Source: Rhodanobacter fulvus Jip2 (GTDB lineage Bacteria > Pseudomonadota > Gammaproteobacteria > Xanthomonadales > Rhodanobacteraceae). From it: a DNA stretch of 64,000 bases. The stretch lies in NCBI RefSeq assembly GCF_000264315.1, contig NZ_AJXU01000030.1, positions 1-64,000 of the forward strand, written 5' to 3'. Made by a program: the position numbers and the translations under genes. The notes under the pieces are model-generated. The model was not told the origin of the DNA, made no database searches, and saw only the letters and a list, made by a program, of their open reading frames with translations. Within the stretch, counting starts at the first letter, position 1. Each line of letters begins with the position of its first letter. Below, in pieces: positions 9,119 to 19,467 of this stretch.

Positions 9119-9951
9119 TTCGGTGCTCCGACAAAACCGAGCTCGGTCGCGTAGTCGCCGGCCGGGTAGCGGAACGGGATCGGTCCGTCCGCCTCGCCGC
9201 CGAAGAACTGCCGCGTCCACGGCGAGCCGTCGTCGGCGATGGTCTTTGGATCACCCTGCGCCACCACCTTGCCGTTGGACAGCAGCATCACGTGATCGGC
9301 GATCTGCTGCACCGCGGCCAGTTCGTGCGACACCAGCACGCTGGTGATGCCGAGGGTCTTGTTCAACGTGCGGATCAATTTCAATACCTGGTTCAGCGCC
9401 ACCGGATCGAGGCCCACGAACGGCTCGTCGTACAGGATCAGCTGCGGGTCGAACACGATCGCCCGCGCCAGCGCCACCCGTCGCGCCATGCCGCCGGACA
9501 GCTCGTTCGGCATCAGTCGCGCTGCGCCACGCAGGCCCACCGCCTGCAGTTTCATCAGCACCAGATTGCGGATCAGCACCTCCGGCAATTTCGTGTGCTG
9601 GCGCAGCGGGAACGCCACGTTCTCGAACACATCGAAGTCGGTCAGCAAGGCGGAATTCTGGAACAGGTAACCCACGCCCTCGCGCAGCTTGTACAGCTCT
9701 TCTCGCGACAAGCCGGCCACGTTGCGGCCGTCGACATGGATGCTGCCGGCGTCGGCGTGCATCTGCCCGGTGATGTGCTTGAGCAGAGTGGTTTTGCCGG
9801 TGCCGCTGGGGCCCATGATCGCGGTGACCTTGCCGCGCGGGATGTCCATGTCCAGCGCGTCGAAGATGGACTTGCCGTTGAGCACCGTGGTCAGCCCGCG
9901 GATCCTGACCAGGGTGCCGTCGTCAGCTGGCGGGCGAGCAGGTTGGGTCAT
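9115..9951 (-). CDS. mlaF: Mla ABC transporter ATP-binding protein MlaF
   Basis: MlaF is the ATPase of the MlaFEDB complex. The 278-residue product has Walker A GPSGTGKTT, a Q-loop (LFQNSALL), the ABC signature LSGGMARRVALARAI, Walker B LILYDEPFVGLDP and the H-loop LVSHE. The ATG at 9951 (MTQPARPP) is preferred to a TTG at 9978. It is the first gene of mlaFEDCB. The 95 bp up to the gmk stop may hold the operon promoter, but I could not identify -35/-10 boxes. Confidence 0.95.
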   Translation of the reverse strand: MTQPARPPADDGTLVRIRGLTTVLNGKSIFDALDMDIPRGKVTAIMGPSGTGKTTLLKHITGQMHADAGSIHVDGRNVAGLSREELYKLREGVGYLFQNSALLTDFDVFENVAFPLRQHTKLPEVLIRNLVLMKLQAVGLRGAARLMPNELSGGMARRVALARAIVFDPQLILYDEPFVGLDPVALNQVLKLIRTLNKTLGITSVLVSHELAAVQQIADHVMLLSNGKVVAQGDPKTIADDGSPWTRQFFGGEADGPIPFRYPAGDYATELGFVGAPK

Positions 9952-10046
9952 GGATGCATCGGCCGGAAAAGAGAACAAGGTAATGGAAGCACATCCACAA
10001 CGCCATGCAACGACGGCGCTGGATCCCGCTTCGTTGCGGCGAACCT

Positions 10047-10670
10047 CTACGGAGCAACCAACTCCGCGATCAGCGTTTCATGGCGGCGCCACTGCAGCGC
10101 ACTGCGCTGGCGCACCGCGCGCACGATGGCCTGCAGGTCGTCCAGCGCGTCACTGAAGACGTCGTTGATCAGGATGAAATCGAACTCGTGCGCATGCCCG
10201 ATTTCCTCGCGCGAATTGCGCAGCCGCCGCTCGATCACCGCGGCGCTGTCCGAACCACGACCGCGCAGGCGCCGCTCAAGTTCCGCCCGCGACGGCGGCA
10301 GGATGAACACGCTGACGCAATCGGGCTTGCTGCGACGGATCTGCTGCGCGCCCTGCCAGTCGATCTCCAGCAACACGTCGCGCCCCTGTGCCAGCAACGC
10401 CTGCACCGTGGTGCCCGACGTGCCGTAAAGGTTGCCGTGCACCTCGGCGTGCTCAAGGAAAATGCCCTCTGCGACCTGCTTCTCGAACGCGTCACGGTCG
10501 ACAAAATAGTAGTGCCGCCCGTACAACTCGCCGACGCGCGGCGGCCGCGTGGTGTGCGATATCGACAACGAAATCGTCGGCTCGCGCTCCAGCAGCGCAT
10601 TGACCAGGCTGGACTTGCCCGCACCCGAAGGCGCAGCAACGACAAACAGGGTGCCCGCTTCAATCGACAT
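10047..10670 (-). CDS. gmk: Guanylate kinase
   Basis: Guanylate kinase phosphorylates GMP to GDP. The 207-residue protein has P-loop APSGAGKSS, the GMP-binding segment SISHTTRPPRVGE with YYFVDR, and the lid/RRLRGRG region. It is normally followed directly by rpoZ and spoT. Here the mlaFEDCB operon follows 95 bp downstream instead. A CT-rich palindromic repeat (10692-10730) separates it from yicC upstream. Confidence 0.96.
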   Translation of the reverse strand: MSIEAGTLFVVAAPSGAGKSSLVNALLEREPTISLSISHTTRPPRVGELYGRHYYFVDRDAFEKQVAEGIFLEHAEVHGNLYGTSGTTVQALLAQGRDVLLEIDWQGAQQIRRSKPDCVSVFILPPSRAELERRLRGRGSDSAAVIERRLRNSREEIGHAHEFDFILINDVFSDALDDLQAIVRAVRQRSALQWRRHETLIAELVAP

Positions 10671-10691
10671 AAAGATGCGAAGCTCCTTGGC

Positions 10692-10730
10692 ACCCTCTTC
10701 CCTGCGGGGAGAGGGTTGGGGAGAGGGCCC
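10692..10730. repeat. CCCTCTCCC-family palindromic intergenic repeat, copy A
   Basis: A short imperfect hairpin of the CCCTC...GAGGG type (ACCCTCTTCCCTGCGGGGAG, then GAGGGTTGGGGAGAGGG) lies between gmk and yicC. It shares the unit seen at 12541-12585, 23354-23472 and 55493-55613. It looks like a REP-type dispersed element. Confidence 0.75.
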
Positions 10731-10786
10731 GGTGCTCGCGGCGAACCATCAACCGCGTCGGCACGGCAGAAACCGGCAAGCCTTGC

Positions 10787-11650
10787 TCATTCAATGTTCT
10801 GCACCTGCTCGCGCATCTGCTCGATCAGCACCTTCAGCTCCACCGCCGCATTGGTGCTGCGCGCATCGACCGACTTGGAGCCCAGCGTGTTCGCCTCGCG
10901 GTTGAACTCCTGCATCAGGAAATCCAGCCGGCGCCCCACCGGCTCCTTCAAGCCCAGCACGCGGCGCGTCTCGACGATATGCGTACTGAGGCGGTCCAGC
11001 TCCTCGTCCACGTCGGTGCGGGTGATCTGCAGCACCAGCTCCTGCTCCAGCCGGCCCGGCTCGACCGGTTGCTTCAGGTCGGCCAGCCGCGTTTCCAGCC
11101 GGGTGCGCAGGCCGGCGCGGATCTGCGGCATCCATCCGCGCACATCGGCCACCACACGTTCGATGGCATCGAGTTTTTCGCCAAGGATCTCGCCCAGCTT
11201 CGCGCCCTCGCGCTCGCGGGTGGCGGTGAGCGCATCCAGCGCGCGATCGAGCACGTCGAACAGCGCCGCCTGCTGCGCGGCCGGGTCCACCTCGGCCTGC
11301 TGCATCACGCCGGGGAAACGCAGCAGCTCGGTGAACTGCACCTGCAAACCGGGGAACAGCGCGGCCATGTCCAGATTCAGTTCGGACAAGCGAGTCAGCA
11401 GCACATGGTTGATCTGCAACGATTCACTGCGTGCATCGCTGCCGGTGCGGCGCACGGTGAGATCCAGCTTGCCGCGCGACAGCTTCGCCGCCACCCGCTC
11501 GCGCAGTTGCGATTCAAAGCTGCGCAGGTCGTCCGGCAGGCGCGGGCTCAATTCCAGGTAACGGTGGTTGACCGTGCGCAGCTCACAGCTGAGCGTGCCC
11601 GCGGGGCCGGTGGTTTCGGCACTGGCGTAGGCCGTCATGCTGCGGATCAT
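10787..11650 (-). CDS. yicC: YicC family endoribonuclease-like protein
   Basis: The YicC family (YicC-like N-terminal domain plus DUF1732) includes an endoribonuclease reported to act on small RNAs such as RyhB in E. coli. The 287-residue product starts at ATG 11650 with the hallmark MIRSMTAYA. It ends with the conserved DUF1732 stretch containing [10 protein letters not shown] and [15 protein letters not shown]. It is divergent from rph (90 bp apart), the same arrangement as in E. coli, and lies upstream of gmk. Confidence 0.95.
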   Translation of the reverse strand: MIRSMTAYASAETTGPAGTLSCELRTVNHRYLELSPRLPDDLRSFESQLRERVAAKLSRGKLDLTVRRTGSDARSESLQINHVLLTRLSELNLDMAALFPGLQVQFTELLRFPGVMQQAEVDPAAQQAALFDVLDRALDALTATREREGAKLGEILGEKLDAIERVVADVRGWMPQIRAGLRTRLETRLADLKQPVEPGRLEQELVLQITRTDVDEELDRLSTHIVETRRVLGLKEPVGRRLDFLMQEFNREANTLGSKSVDARSTNAAVELKVLIEQMREQVQNIE

Positions 11651-11740
11651 TCGGTTTTTCCGGGCGTGGGTAAAGGACGCAATGGTAAACTCTCCGGTCC
11701 CGCCTTGCCCAATCCGGCCAAGCGACGCGAAGGAATCCCC

Positions 11741-12487
<747 letters not shown>

Positions 12488-12519
12488 CGCAACAACTCTC
12501 GCTTCAATCAAATACCGTG

Positions 12520-12585
12520 GTCGCGCAAAGCGCGACGGTCACTCCCCCTCTCCCGCTTGCGGGAGAGGGCAAGGGGAGAGGGTAA
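12520..12585. repeat. Hairpin plus CCCTCTCCC-family palindrome, copy B
   Basis: Between rph and rdgB a perfect 7-bp hairpin (GTCGCGC AAA GCGCGAC, 12520-12536) is followed by a palindrome built from CCCTCTCCCGC and GCGGGAGAGGG, then GGGGAGAGGG (12545-12582). The second part belongs to the same dispersed family as 10692-10730. It may also mark the rph mRNA end, although no T tract follows. Confidence 0.7.
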
Positions 12586-12657
12586 CGCCCCGCGACGCGC
12601 TAACACCATGGTCTACTCCCCGAGCACGGGAGGATCAACCAGCTCAGGAACCCACCC

Positions 12658-13254
12658 ATGCACCGCATCGTTCTGGCCAGCAGCAACCCCGGCAAACTGC
12701 GCGAGTTCAACGCGCTGTTCGCCGACAGCGGTTGCGAGGTGGTCACCCAGGCCAGCCTGGGCATCGACGATGTCGAGGAAACCGGCCTCACCTTCGTGGA
12801 GAACGCCTTGCTCAAGGCGCGCCACGCGGCACAGCTCAGCGGCCTGCCCGCGCTGGCCGACGACTCGGGCCTGTGCGTGGAAGCACTCAACGGCGCGCCC
12901 GGCCTGTACTCGGCCCGCTACGCCGGCGGCCACGGCGACAGCGCCGCCAACAACGCGAAACTGCTGCAGACGCTGGATGGCATGCCGTCCGATCAACGCC
13001 GCGCCTTCTTCATGTGCGCGCTGGTGTTGCTGCGCCACGCGGCCGACCCCACGCCGCTGATCGTCGAGGGTCGCTGGCACGGTCGCGTGCTGGAAGCGGC
13101 ACGCGGCCCGGGCGGCTTCGGCTACGACCCGCTGTTCCTGCCCGATGGCCAGACCCAAAGTGCTGCCGAACTCGACCCCGCACTGAAAAACCGCCTCAGC
13201 CACCGCGGCCAGGCGATGGCCCAACTGCAGTCGCGGTTGAAAGAGCTGACATGA
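12658..13254 (+). CDS. rdgB: dITP/XTP pyrophosphatase (RdgB/HAM1)
   Basis: This house-cleaning enzyme hydrolyses non-canonical dITP, ITP and XTP. The 198-residue protein shows LASSNPGKLREF, the catalytic ADDSGLCVEALNGAPG segment and the GFGYDPLF motif. Its stop overlaps the hemW start by four bases (ATGA). It shares an operon-like layout with hemW, as in many proteobacteria. Confidence 0.96.
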   Translation: MHRIVLASSNPGKLREFNALFADSGCEVVTQASLGIDDVEETGLTFVENALLKARHAAQLSGLPALADDSGLCVEALNGAPGLYSARYAGGHGDSAANNAKLLQTLDGMPSDQRRAFFMCALVLLRHAADPTPLIVEGRWHGRVLEAARGPGGFGYDPLFLPDGQTQSAAELDPALKNRLSHRGQAMAQLQSRLKELT

Positions 13255-14417
13255 GCCTGCTGGCGCCGCCGCTGTCGCTGTACATCCACATGCCGTGGTG
13301 CGTGAAGAAGTGCCCGTACTGCGACTTCAACTCGCACGGCCTGCGCAACACGCCGCCGCCGTACGCCGAGTACATCGATCACCTGCTGGCCGATCTGGGC
13401 GCCGACCGCGCGGATTTCGGCGCGGCGCTGGCCGGACGGCCGGTGGTCAGTATCTTCTTTGGTGGCGGCACACCCAGCTTGTTTTCGCCCGAACTGATCG
13501 AACGCCTGCTCGACGGCGTACGCGAACGGCTGCCGCTGGCGGCGGATGCCGAGATCACGCTGGAGACCAATCCCGGCACGGTCGAGCACGGCCGTTTCGA
13601 CGGCTACCTGAAGGCCGGCGTCAACCGCATCTCGTTCGGCGTGCAGAGCTTCGACGATGACAAGCTGCGCCGGCTGGGCCGCATCCATTCGGCCGCGGAG
13701 GCCGAGCGCGCGGTGAAATCGGCACAGGACGCCGGCTACGCCAACATCAACCTCGACCTGATGTACGCCCTGCCGCAGCAGATGCTGGAGGGCGCGCTGG
13801 CCGACGTGGATCGCGCCGTGGCGTTGCAGCCCACGCATATTTCGCACTACCAGCTGACGCTGGAGCCGAACACCGTATTCGCCGCCAATCCCCCGCCGCT
13901 GCCCGATGACGACCACGCCTGGGCCATGCAGGAGGCCTGCGAGGCGCGCCTGGCCGCCGCGGGTTACGGCCAGTACGAAATCTCCGCCTATGCCCAGCCC
14001 GGCCGCCGCTGCGCGCACAACCTCAATTACTGGCGCTTCGGCGACTACCTGGGCATCGGCGCCGGCGCCCACGGCAAGCTCAGCGACGCGGCCAGCGGGC
14101 AGGTGCGGCGGCGCTGGAAATCGCGCAATCCGCGCCCCTACATGGATACCGCGGGTACGCCCGCGCGTATCGGCGGCGACCAGATCGTCACGGCCGGCGA
14201 GCTGCCGTTCGAGTACATGTTGAACGCGCTGCGGCTGATCGATGGCGTGCCGCTGCAGGATTTCAGCGAGCGCACCGGCCTGCCGCTGAGCGTGATCGCA
14301 CCGCAACTGCAGGACGCGCAACAGCGCGGCTGGCTGCACCGCGACACGCAGCGGTTGCGCACCACCGCGTTGGGCCAGCGCTTTCTCAACGACGTGATCG
14401 CCAGCTTCCTGGCTTGA
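13251..14417 (+). CDS. hemW: HemW, radical-SAM heme chaperone
   Basis: HemW resembles oxygen-independent coproporphyrinogen oxidase HemN but binds and transfers heme. The 388-residue protein has the radical-SAM motif CVKKCPYC near the N-terminus (PWCVKKCPYCDFNSHG), GGGTPSLF, and a C-terminal HemN-type region (YEISAYAQPGRRCAHNLNYW). HemW, unlike HemN, lacks the N-terminal extension, and this protein starts just before the cluster motif. Its start is coupled to rdgB. Confidence 0.93.
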   Translation: MSLLAPPLSLYIHMPWCVKKCPYCDFNSHGLRNTPPPYAEYIDHLLADLGADRADFGAALAGRPVVSIFFGGGTPSLFSPELIERLLDGVRERLPLAADAEITLETNPGTVEHGRFDGYLKAGVNRISFGVQSFDDDKLRRLGRIHSAAEAERAVKSAQDAGYANINLDLMYALPQQMLEGALADVDRAVALQPTHISHYQLTLEPNTVFAANPPPLPDDDHAWAMQEACEARLAAAGYGQYEISAYAQPGRRCAHNLNYWRFGDYLGIGAGAHGKLSDAASGQVRRRWKSRNPRPYMDTAGTPARIGGDQIVTAGELPFEYMLNALRLIDGVPLQDFSERTGLPLSVIAPQLQDAQQRGWLHRDTQRLRTTALGQRFLNDVIASFLA

Positions 14418-14479
14418 GTGGCAGTGACAAAACGCTCATGGTTACATCACCACATCGGGCCTAGACTCGGCCTATCGCG

Positions 14480-16639
14480 TTGTCCGGGATCACTTTGAAG
14501 ATCGAGCTCACCGAAGACGCGCCGTCCCCTGAAAAGCCTGGCTGGCCGGCGCGCACACAACGACTGGTGGATGAAGTGCGCGGCCTGTGCGCCACCTGGC
14601 TGCACGAGCCGCTGCGCGCGTGCCTGGGCGATTTCGACCGCCGCCTGCACGACAAATCCGATCGCACACGCAGCCACGTGGACCAGCAGCGCTACCTGGC
14701 CACGCGGCAAACCCTGCTGCAGGGGCGACAGGTTTTCGAAGAGCGCTTCGTGGCCAGCATCGACCGTGCGTTTGCGCAGATCGGCACCGCCACGCCGCCC
14801 ACCGCGAAGAAACCGGGACTCACGCTGAGCCTGCTCGATGCGGTCGAGCACGAACTGACCGCCGCACTCGACCAGCTGGTGGCGCGCAATGAGGCGCGCA
14901 ACGGCCCGTTGCTGGTGGAACTGAGCTATCGCCTCGCCGTATTGGTGGCGGCGCCGCCGCTGGAGGGCGAACGGCTGCCGCTGGGGCCGCAAGCCATGGC
15001 GGCCGCATTCCGCGACGCCAGCGCCGCGCTCAACCTGCCCAGCGAACACGACGTGCTGCTGTTGCAAAGCCTGGAAAGCACCCTGGTGCCCGGGCTGGCC
15101 GGGCTGTATGAAATCATCAACCGCCACCTGCTCGCCGAAGGCCTGCTGCCGCGCCTGCGCGCGTTTCCCATGGCGCGCACGCCGGTGCGCAAGCAACCGC
15201 CCTTGTCGCTGGAAACCGCGATGCCGCCGGCGCCGGCCGCGCCACCGGGCAAAACCACCGCGTCCAGCGCACTGGATCTGCTGCGCGAGCCATTGATCCG
15301 TCGCCGGCGTGCCGGCCCGGCTCACAACGATGCCGGCCTGGTGGCCACGGAAGAGGAATGGCGCGCCGCGCTGACCGCGCTGCAACAGCGCCCCAGCCTG
15401 ATCCCCGGCCACGTCGGCGGCGCACCCGCCAGCGCGACGCAACTGCGGCGTGCGCTGCTTGATTGCCTCAACGTGGCCGGTGCCGGCATTGCCGATGCCG
15501 CCAACGTGCGTCTTGGCGACGAGCAGGACGACATCCTGGAGCTGGTGGCGCGGCTGCTGCAGTCGCTGGCCGGCGCCATGCGCCCGGTCGGCAAGGCCCG
15601 CGCCCTGCTCGGTGATCTGCAACTGCCGCTGCTGCGCCTGGCGCTCGCCGACCCGGGTTTCTTCGAGGCGGGGCACCCGGCCCAGTCGCTGCTGGGCACG
15701 TTTGCCGACGCGGCGCGCGACTGGATCGAGGACAGCGACAGCGAGGCCGATCGCGGCGTCATCGGCGCACTGCACCAGTTGGTGGACCGCGCCATCTGGG
15801 AGCCACCCGCCGCCGCGCTCTACACCGCGTTGCAGGGCCAGCTCGAGGCCTATCTGGCGCAACTGGAACGCAAATCGCAGCTGGCCGAGCGGCGTCATGT
15901 GGAAGCCATGCAAGGGCACGACCGGCTGGAGCAGGCGCGCCAGCGCGCGGCGCAGCTGATGGCCGAGCGCAAGGACCCGGCCCGCCCGGACGGTGGCCTG
16001 CGCGGGCTGATCGACCGCGCCTGGACCGACGTGCTGGCGCTCACCCTGTTGCGCCACGGTGAACAGAGCGAGGCGTTTTCCAGCCGGCTGATCATCACCG
16101 ACCAGCTCTGCGGCAAGCGCCCCGTCAGCAACCAGCACGCCCTGCGCCATGGGTTGGAAACCGGCCTGCAACAGATCGGCATGCCGGTGGAAGAAAGCGC
16201 GGAACTGGCCCAGTGGCTGTTCGCCAGCGACGCTGATCCGGCCTCGCGCGGCCCCAGCACCACCAGCCTGGCGATGCGGCTGAAACATCGCCTCGGTGAA
16301 GCGCCGGCGGCGGACGCGGCAAGCGATCGTGGCGATGGCGAAACCGACCCGCGCGTGCGCGAGGCGCTGCAGCAATTGCGGCAGAAACCCGCGGGCGACT
16401 GGTTCGAATTCGCCGCCACGCAAAGCGCGCCCGTCCGCGCACGCAAGCTCGCCTGGTACGCCCCGCATGGCGCGCGTTGCCTGCTGCTCAACCGGCGCGG
16501 CCAGCCGTGGGAAAACATCACCTTGCCGCAACTGGCGCAAAAACTGGTCACCGGCGAGGCACGGCCCTGCGCCGCCCGGAAACCGCCGACGCTACCGTCC
16601 GCCTGGCGCGCCATGACCGACGCCCTGCAGCAACCGTGA
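14480..16639 (+). CDS. DUF1631 family protein, copy 1
   Basis: This large cytoplasmic protein (up to 719 residues) is of the DUF1631 family, whose function is not established. It has no signal peptide or transmembrane segment. Conserved stretches include GLIDRAWTDVLALTLLRHGE and LETGLQQIGMP. A C-terminal segment (GDWFEF...ARKLAWYAP) resembles a PilZ-like fold. The start is uncertain. The TTG at 14480 is the longest; a TTG at 14495 has a GGGA five bases upstream and may be the true one. It is paralogous to the next gene along nearly its full length, so the pair arose by tandem duplication. Confidence 0.85.
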   Translation: MSGITLKIELTEDAPSPEKPGWPARTQRLVDEVRGLCATWLHEPLRACLGDFDRRLHDKSDRTRSHVDQQRYLATRQTLLQGRQVFEERFVASIDRAFAQIGTATPPTAKKPGLTLSLLDAVEHELTAALDQLVARNEARNGPLLVELSYRLAVLVAAPPLEGERLPLGPQAMAAAFRDASAALNLPSEHDVLLLQSLESTLVPGLAGLYEIINRHLLAEGLLPRLRAFPMARTPVRKQPPLSLETAMPPAPAAPPGKTTASSALDLLREPLIRRRRAGPAHNDAGLVATEEEWRAALTALQQRPSLIPGHVGGAPASATQLRRALLDCLNVAGAGIADAANVRLGDEQDDILELVARLLQSLAGAMRPVGKARALLGDLQLPLLRLALADPGFFEAGHPAQSLLGTFADAARDWIEDSDSEADRGVIGALHQLVDRAIWEPPAAALYTALQGQLEAYLAQLERKSQLAERRHVEAMQGHDRLEQARQRAAQLMAERKDPARPDGGLRGLIDRAWTDVLALTLLRHGEQSEAFSSRLIITDQLCGKRPVSNQHALRHGLETGLQQIGMPVEESAELAQWLFASDADPASRGPSTTSLAMRLKHRLGEAPAADAASDRGDGETDPRVREALQQLRQKPAGDWFEFAATQSAPVRARKLAWYAPHGARCLLLNRRGQPWENITLPQLAQKLVTGEARPCAARKPPTLPSAWRAMTDALQQP

Positions 16640-16749
16640 TGGCTGGTACCACGGTGCCCGTCGCGCGCGCCCCACAGCCGCTGAAACAGCATGACACGCC
16701 GACGACAACCGGCATAAACTCGTCGTTCCGGAAAACGACGGGATCTGCC

Positions 16750-18981
16750 ATGGACGCGGAGCAGCTTCGACGCGGTTCACTTGTGTCCGACCCAGCGCCA
16801 GATACCAGTCGCGGCCGCTGGCCGGCCCGGGCCCAGCGTTTGCTGGAAGACATCTGCGCCCGCTGCGTGGCCGAGCTGCACCAGCCCCTGCAACGAAGCC
16901 TTGCCGCGTTCGACCAGCACATCTTCATGCGCGCCGAAAAAGCGCATCAGGCCAGCGAGCAACAGGAATACTTCGCCACCCGCCAACAGGTGCAGCAGGA
17001 TCGCGCGGCCCTGGGCCAGCGCTTCGCGAACCGGCTGGTGGTGTCGTTCGACCGCATCGGCCATCACACGCCGGCGCCGACAAATCGCCTGGGCACCTGG
17101 GGCCAGCTCGAATTGCTCGACCCGGTCGAACACGAGCTGAGCATGACGCTGGAGCAATTGTCGGCCCGCGCCGAGGCGCGCCACGGCACCGTGCTGCATG
17201 AGCTTGGCTACCGTCTCGGCGTGCTGGTCGCCGCCTCGCCGCTGGAGGGCGAGGCGCTGCCGAACGGCCCGCGTGCGCTCATCCACGCGTTCCACCACGT
17301 CAGCAGTTCGCTCGCCCTGTCGCTGCCGCAGCAGCAGACCTTGCTGCATTGTTTCGACCAGTCCGTGCTGCGCACGCTGGGGCCACTGCTGGCTGCGGTG
17401 AACACGCGGCTGCTGGACGACGGCATCCTGCCGCGCTTGCGCGGCACGCAGCTGCCGCGCCACGTCGCCAGCCGGCCGCATGCCGTGCCCACGCCCGACG
17501 CCGACACCACGCCAGCGGCTGCCGCGCGAAACACCCCGGCGGCGCACGAGCCGATCGCCGTGCTCGAATCGCTGCGCGACCTGCTGGCGCAACAGCGTGG
17601 CATCGACGGCGCCGGTGGCGGCCAGCCCGTCGGTCGCGCCGCCAGCCCGGAAGAACTTCAAACCGCGCTCGCCGCGTTGCAGGCGCACCTGGTCGCCGTC
17701 ACCGACCACGCCAGCCGCGAGTTGCGCAGCGCGCAGCGGCTGCGCGACGAGCTTCTGGTCCACCTCAACAGCGGCAAGCCCGCCGACGCGCCGCGCACCG
17801 AACTGAGCGGCGAACAGGGCGACACGGTGGAGCTGGTGGCCATGTTGTTCGAGCAGCTGGGCGAGCAGTTGCAGCGCAACGGCAATGCCAAGGCGCTGCT
17901 CGGTGGCCTGCAGCTGCCGCTGCTGCGCATGGCGATGACCGACCACGACTTCTTCGAACGACCCGAACACCCGGCGCGGCAGTTGCTGGATACCGTCACC
18001 ACCACCGCCAACGACTGGTTCGACGGCGGCGACGAAGAAAGCAACCGGCCGCTGGCGGCCAAACTGGAACAACTGGTGTCGCGTGCCCGGCAGGAGCCGC
18101 CCAGCGCGGACTTGTATGCCAGCCTGCTGGCCGACATCAAGCGCCACGTCGAAGTACTCAGCCGCAAGGCGCAGGCCGCCGAACATCGTCATCTGGAAGC
18201 TGCGCAAGGTCGCGAGCGGCTCGACCAGGCCCGCCAGCGCGCCACCGAACTGATGGCCGAACGCTTCGCGCAGTCGCCACCGCGCGGCCTGCTGCGCGCG
18301 CTGCTGGATCGCGCCTGGTCCGACGTGCTGGCGCTGACCCTGCTTCGCCATGGCGAGGACAGCGAGGCGTTCACGGCGCAGCTGCAGGTCACCGACCAGT
18401 TGCTGGGCCGGGTGCCGACCACCGACCGGCAACAGCTGCGCCAGGATGTGGAAACCGGCCTGCAGCAGATCGGCATGCATGCGGAGGAGGCCGAGCAGGT
18501 CGCCCAACGCCTGCTGGGCATCGACAGCGTCGACCCGGCGGTGGACCTGCCCAGCGCCACCGACCTCGCCCTGCGCCTGAAGCATCACCAGCGCCTCGGC
18601 GAGCAGTCCGATCACGCCGAACCAACGGCACAGGTCCAGCCACCCGTCGACGCGCGCGAGCGCGAAATCCAGCTGCGGCTGCGGCAGATGCCGTTCGGCA
18701 GCTGGTTCGAGTTCGATGACCCCGCCACCGGCCAGATCGTCCGGCGCAAGCTCAGCTGGTACTCGCCCATGTCCGGCCGCTGCCTGATGGTGACCCGGCG
18801 CGGCCAGCGCGGCGAGGAAATGACCCTGGCCCAACTGGCTCATGACATCGCACGCGGCCACGCGCGCGAAATGCCCACGCCGCGCGAAAGCCTGCTCGAT
18901 CGCGCCTGGCACGGCCTGACCGGCGCCTTGCGCCAATCCCCCACCCCGAGCGCCGTGGCGCAGGGATACCGTCGCCCATGA
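16750..18981 (+). CDS. DUF1631 family protein, copy 2
   Basis: This second DUF1631 protein (743 residues from ATG 16750) aligns with copy 1 throughout: WPARAQRLLEDI versus WPARTQRLVDEV, LLDRAWSDVLALTLLRHGE, and METGLQQIGMH-type segments. Its C-terminal GSWFEFDD...RRKLSWYSP resembles the PilZ-like end of the family. Its stop overlaps the PilZ gene start by four bases (ATGA), so the two are translationally coupled. That supports a link to c-di-GMP signalling (inference). No function is known. Confidence 0.88.
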   Translation: MDAEQLRRGSLVSDPAPDTSRGRWPARAQRLLEDICARCVAELHQPLQRSLAAFDQHIFMRAEKAHQASEQQEYFATRQQVQQDRAALGQRFANRLVVSFDRIGHHTPAPTNRLGTWGQLELLDPVEHELSMTLEQLSARAEARHGTVLHELGYRLGVLVAASPLEGEALPNGPRALIHAFHHVSSSLALSLPQQQTLLHCFDQSVLRTLGPLLAAVNTRLLDDGILPRLRGTQLPRHVASRPHAVPTPDADTTPAAAARNTPAAHEPIAVLESLRDLLAQQRGIDGAGGGQPVGRAASPEELQTALAALQAHLVAVTDHASRELRSAQRLRDELLVHLNSGKPADAPRTELSGEQGDTVELVAMLFEQLGEQLQRNGNAKALLGGLQLPLLRMAMTDHDFFERPEHPARQLLDTVTTTANDWFDGGDEESNRPLAAKLEQLVSRARQEPPSADLYASLLADIKRHVEVLSRKAQAAEHRHLEAAQGRERLDQARQRATELMAERFAQSPPRGLLRALLDRAWSDVLALTLLRHGEDSEAFTAQLQVTDQLLGRVPTTDRQQLRQDVETGLQQIGMHAEEAEQVAQRLLGIDSVDPAVDLPSATDLALRLKHHQRLGEQSDHAEPTAQVQPPVDAREREIQLRLRQMPFGSWFEFDDPATGQIVRRKLSWYSPMSGRCLMVTRRGQRGEEMTLAQLAHDIARGHAREMPTPRESLLDRAWHGLTGALRQSPTPSAVAQGYRRP

Positions 18982-19334
18982 ATTCACCGGACAACCCCGC
19001 CAACCAGCGCCGCAGCGAGCGCAAACCGATCAACTTCACCGCCGTGGTGACCGACGTGATCAGCGGCCAGCCGCTGGGCCATCTGGGCAACCTGTCGGTG
19101 GGCGGCATGATGCTGATCAGCTCCAAGGCGCCACGCAACGAGGCGCTGTACCAGGTCAGCCTGACCCTGCCGGCGCAGCCCGGCCTGCAACCGTCGCAGC
19201 CGATCGAAGTGGGCATCCAGGAACAATGGCAGGCCCCCGCCGCCAGCCCGGGACAGATCTGGGCCGGCTATCGCATCGTGGCGATCAGCGATGCCGACGC
19301 CGGCCACCTGGACCGCTGGCTGGCGCAAGCCTGA
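18978..19334 (+). CDS. PilZ domain protein
   Basis: PilZ domains commonly bind cyclic di-GMP. This 118-residue single-domain protein has an N-terminal arginine-rich motif (RRSERKPINF) and the second motif as NLSVGG, with Asn in place of the usual Asp of DxSxxG. Binding is therefore plausible but not certain. It is coupled by a 4-bp overlap to the second DUF1631 gene. No transmembrane segment is seen. Confidence 0.85.
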   Translation: MNSPDNPANQRRSERKPINFTAVVTDVISGQPLGHLGNLSVGGMMLISSKAPRNEALYQVSLTLPAQPGLQPSQPIEVGIQEQWQAPAASPGQIWAGYRIVAISDADAGHLDRWLAQA

Positions 19335-19467
19335 CCTTCTTCACTGGCCGGCCACCCGCCACCGTCGCATCATCGGTAAACCGCTTATCGCGGCCGTACC
19401 CGCGCGACGCCGTGATGAAACCCTTCGCGCCGCCTCTGCAGCGGCCGCCTCGACGAAGGGACAAACC

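Noticed and set aside
14447-18987. 697-aa and 736-aa minus-strand frames opposite the DUF1631 pair
   Set aside because: Antisense shadows. Both DUF1631 proteins show paralogy on the plus strand, which fixes the coding strand.
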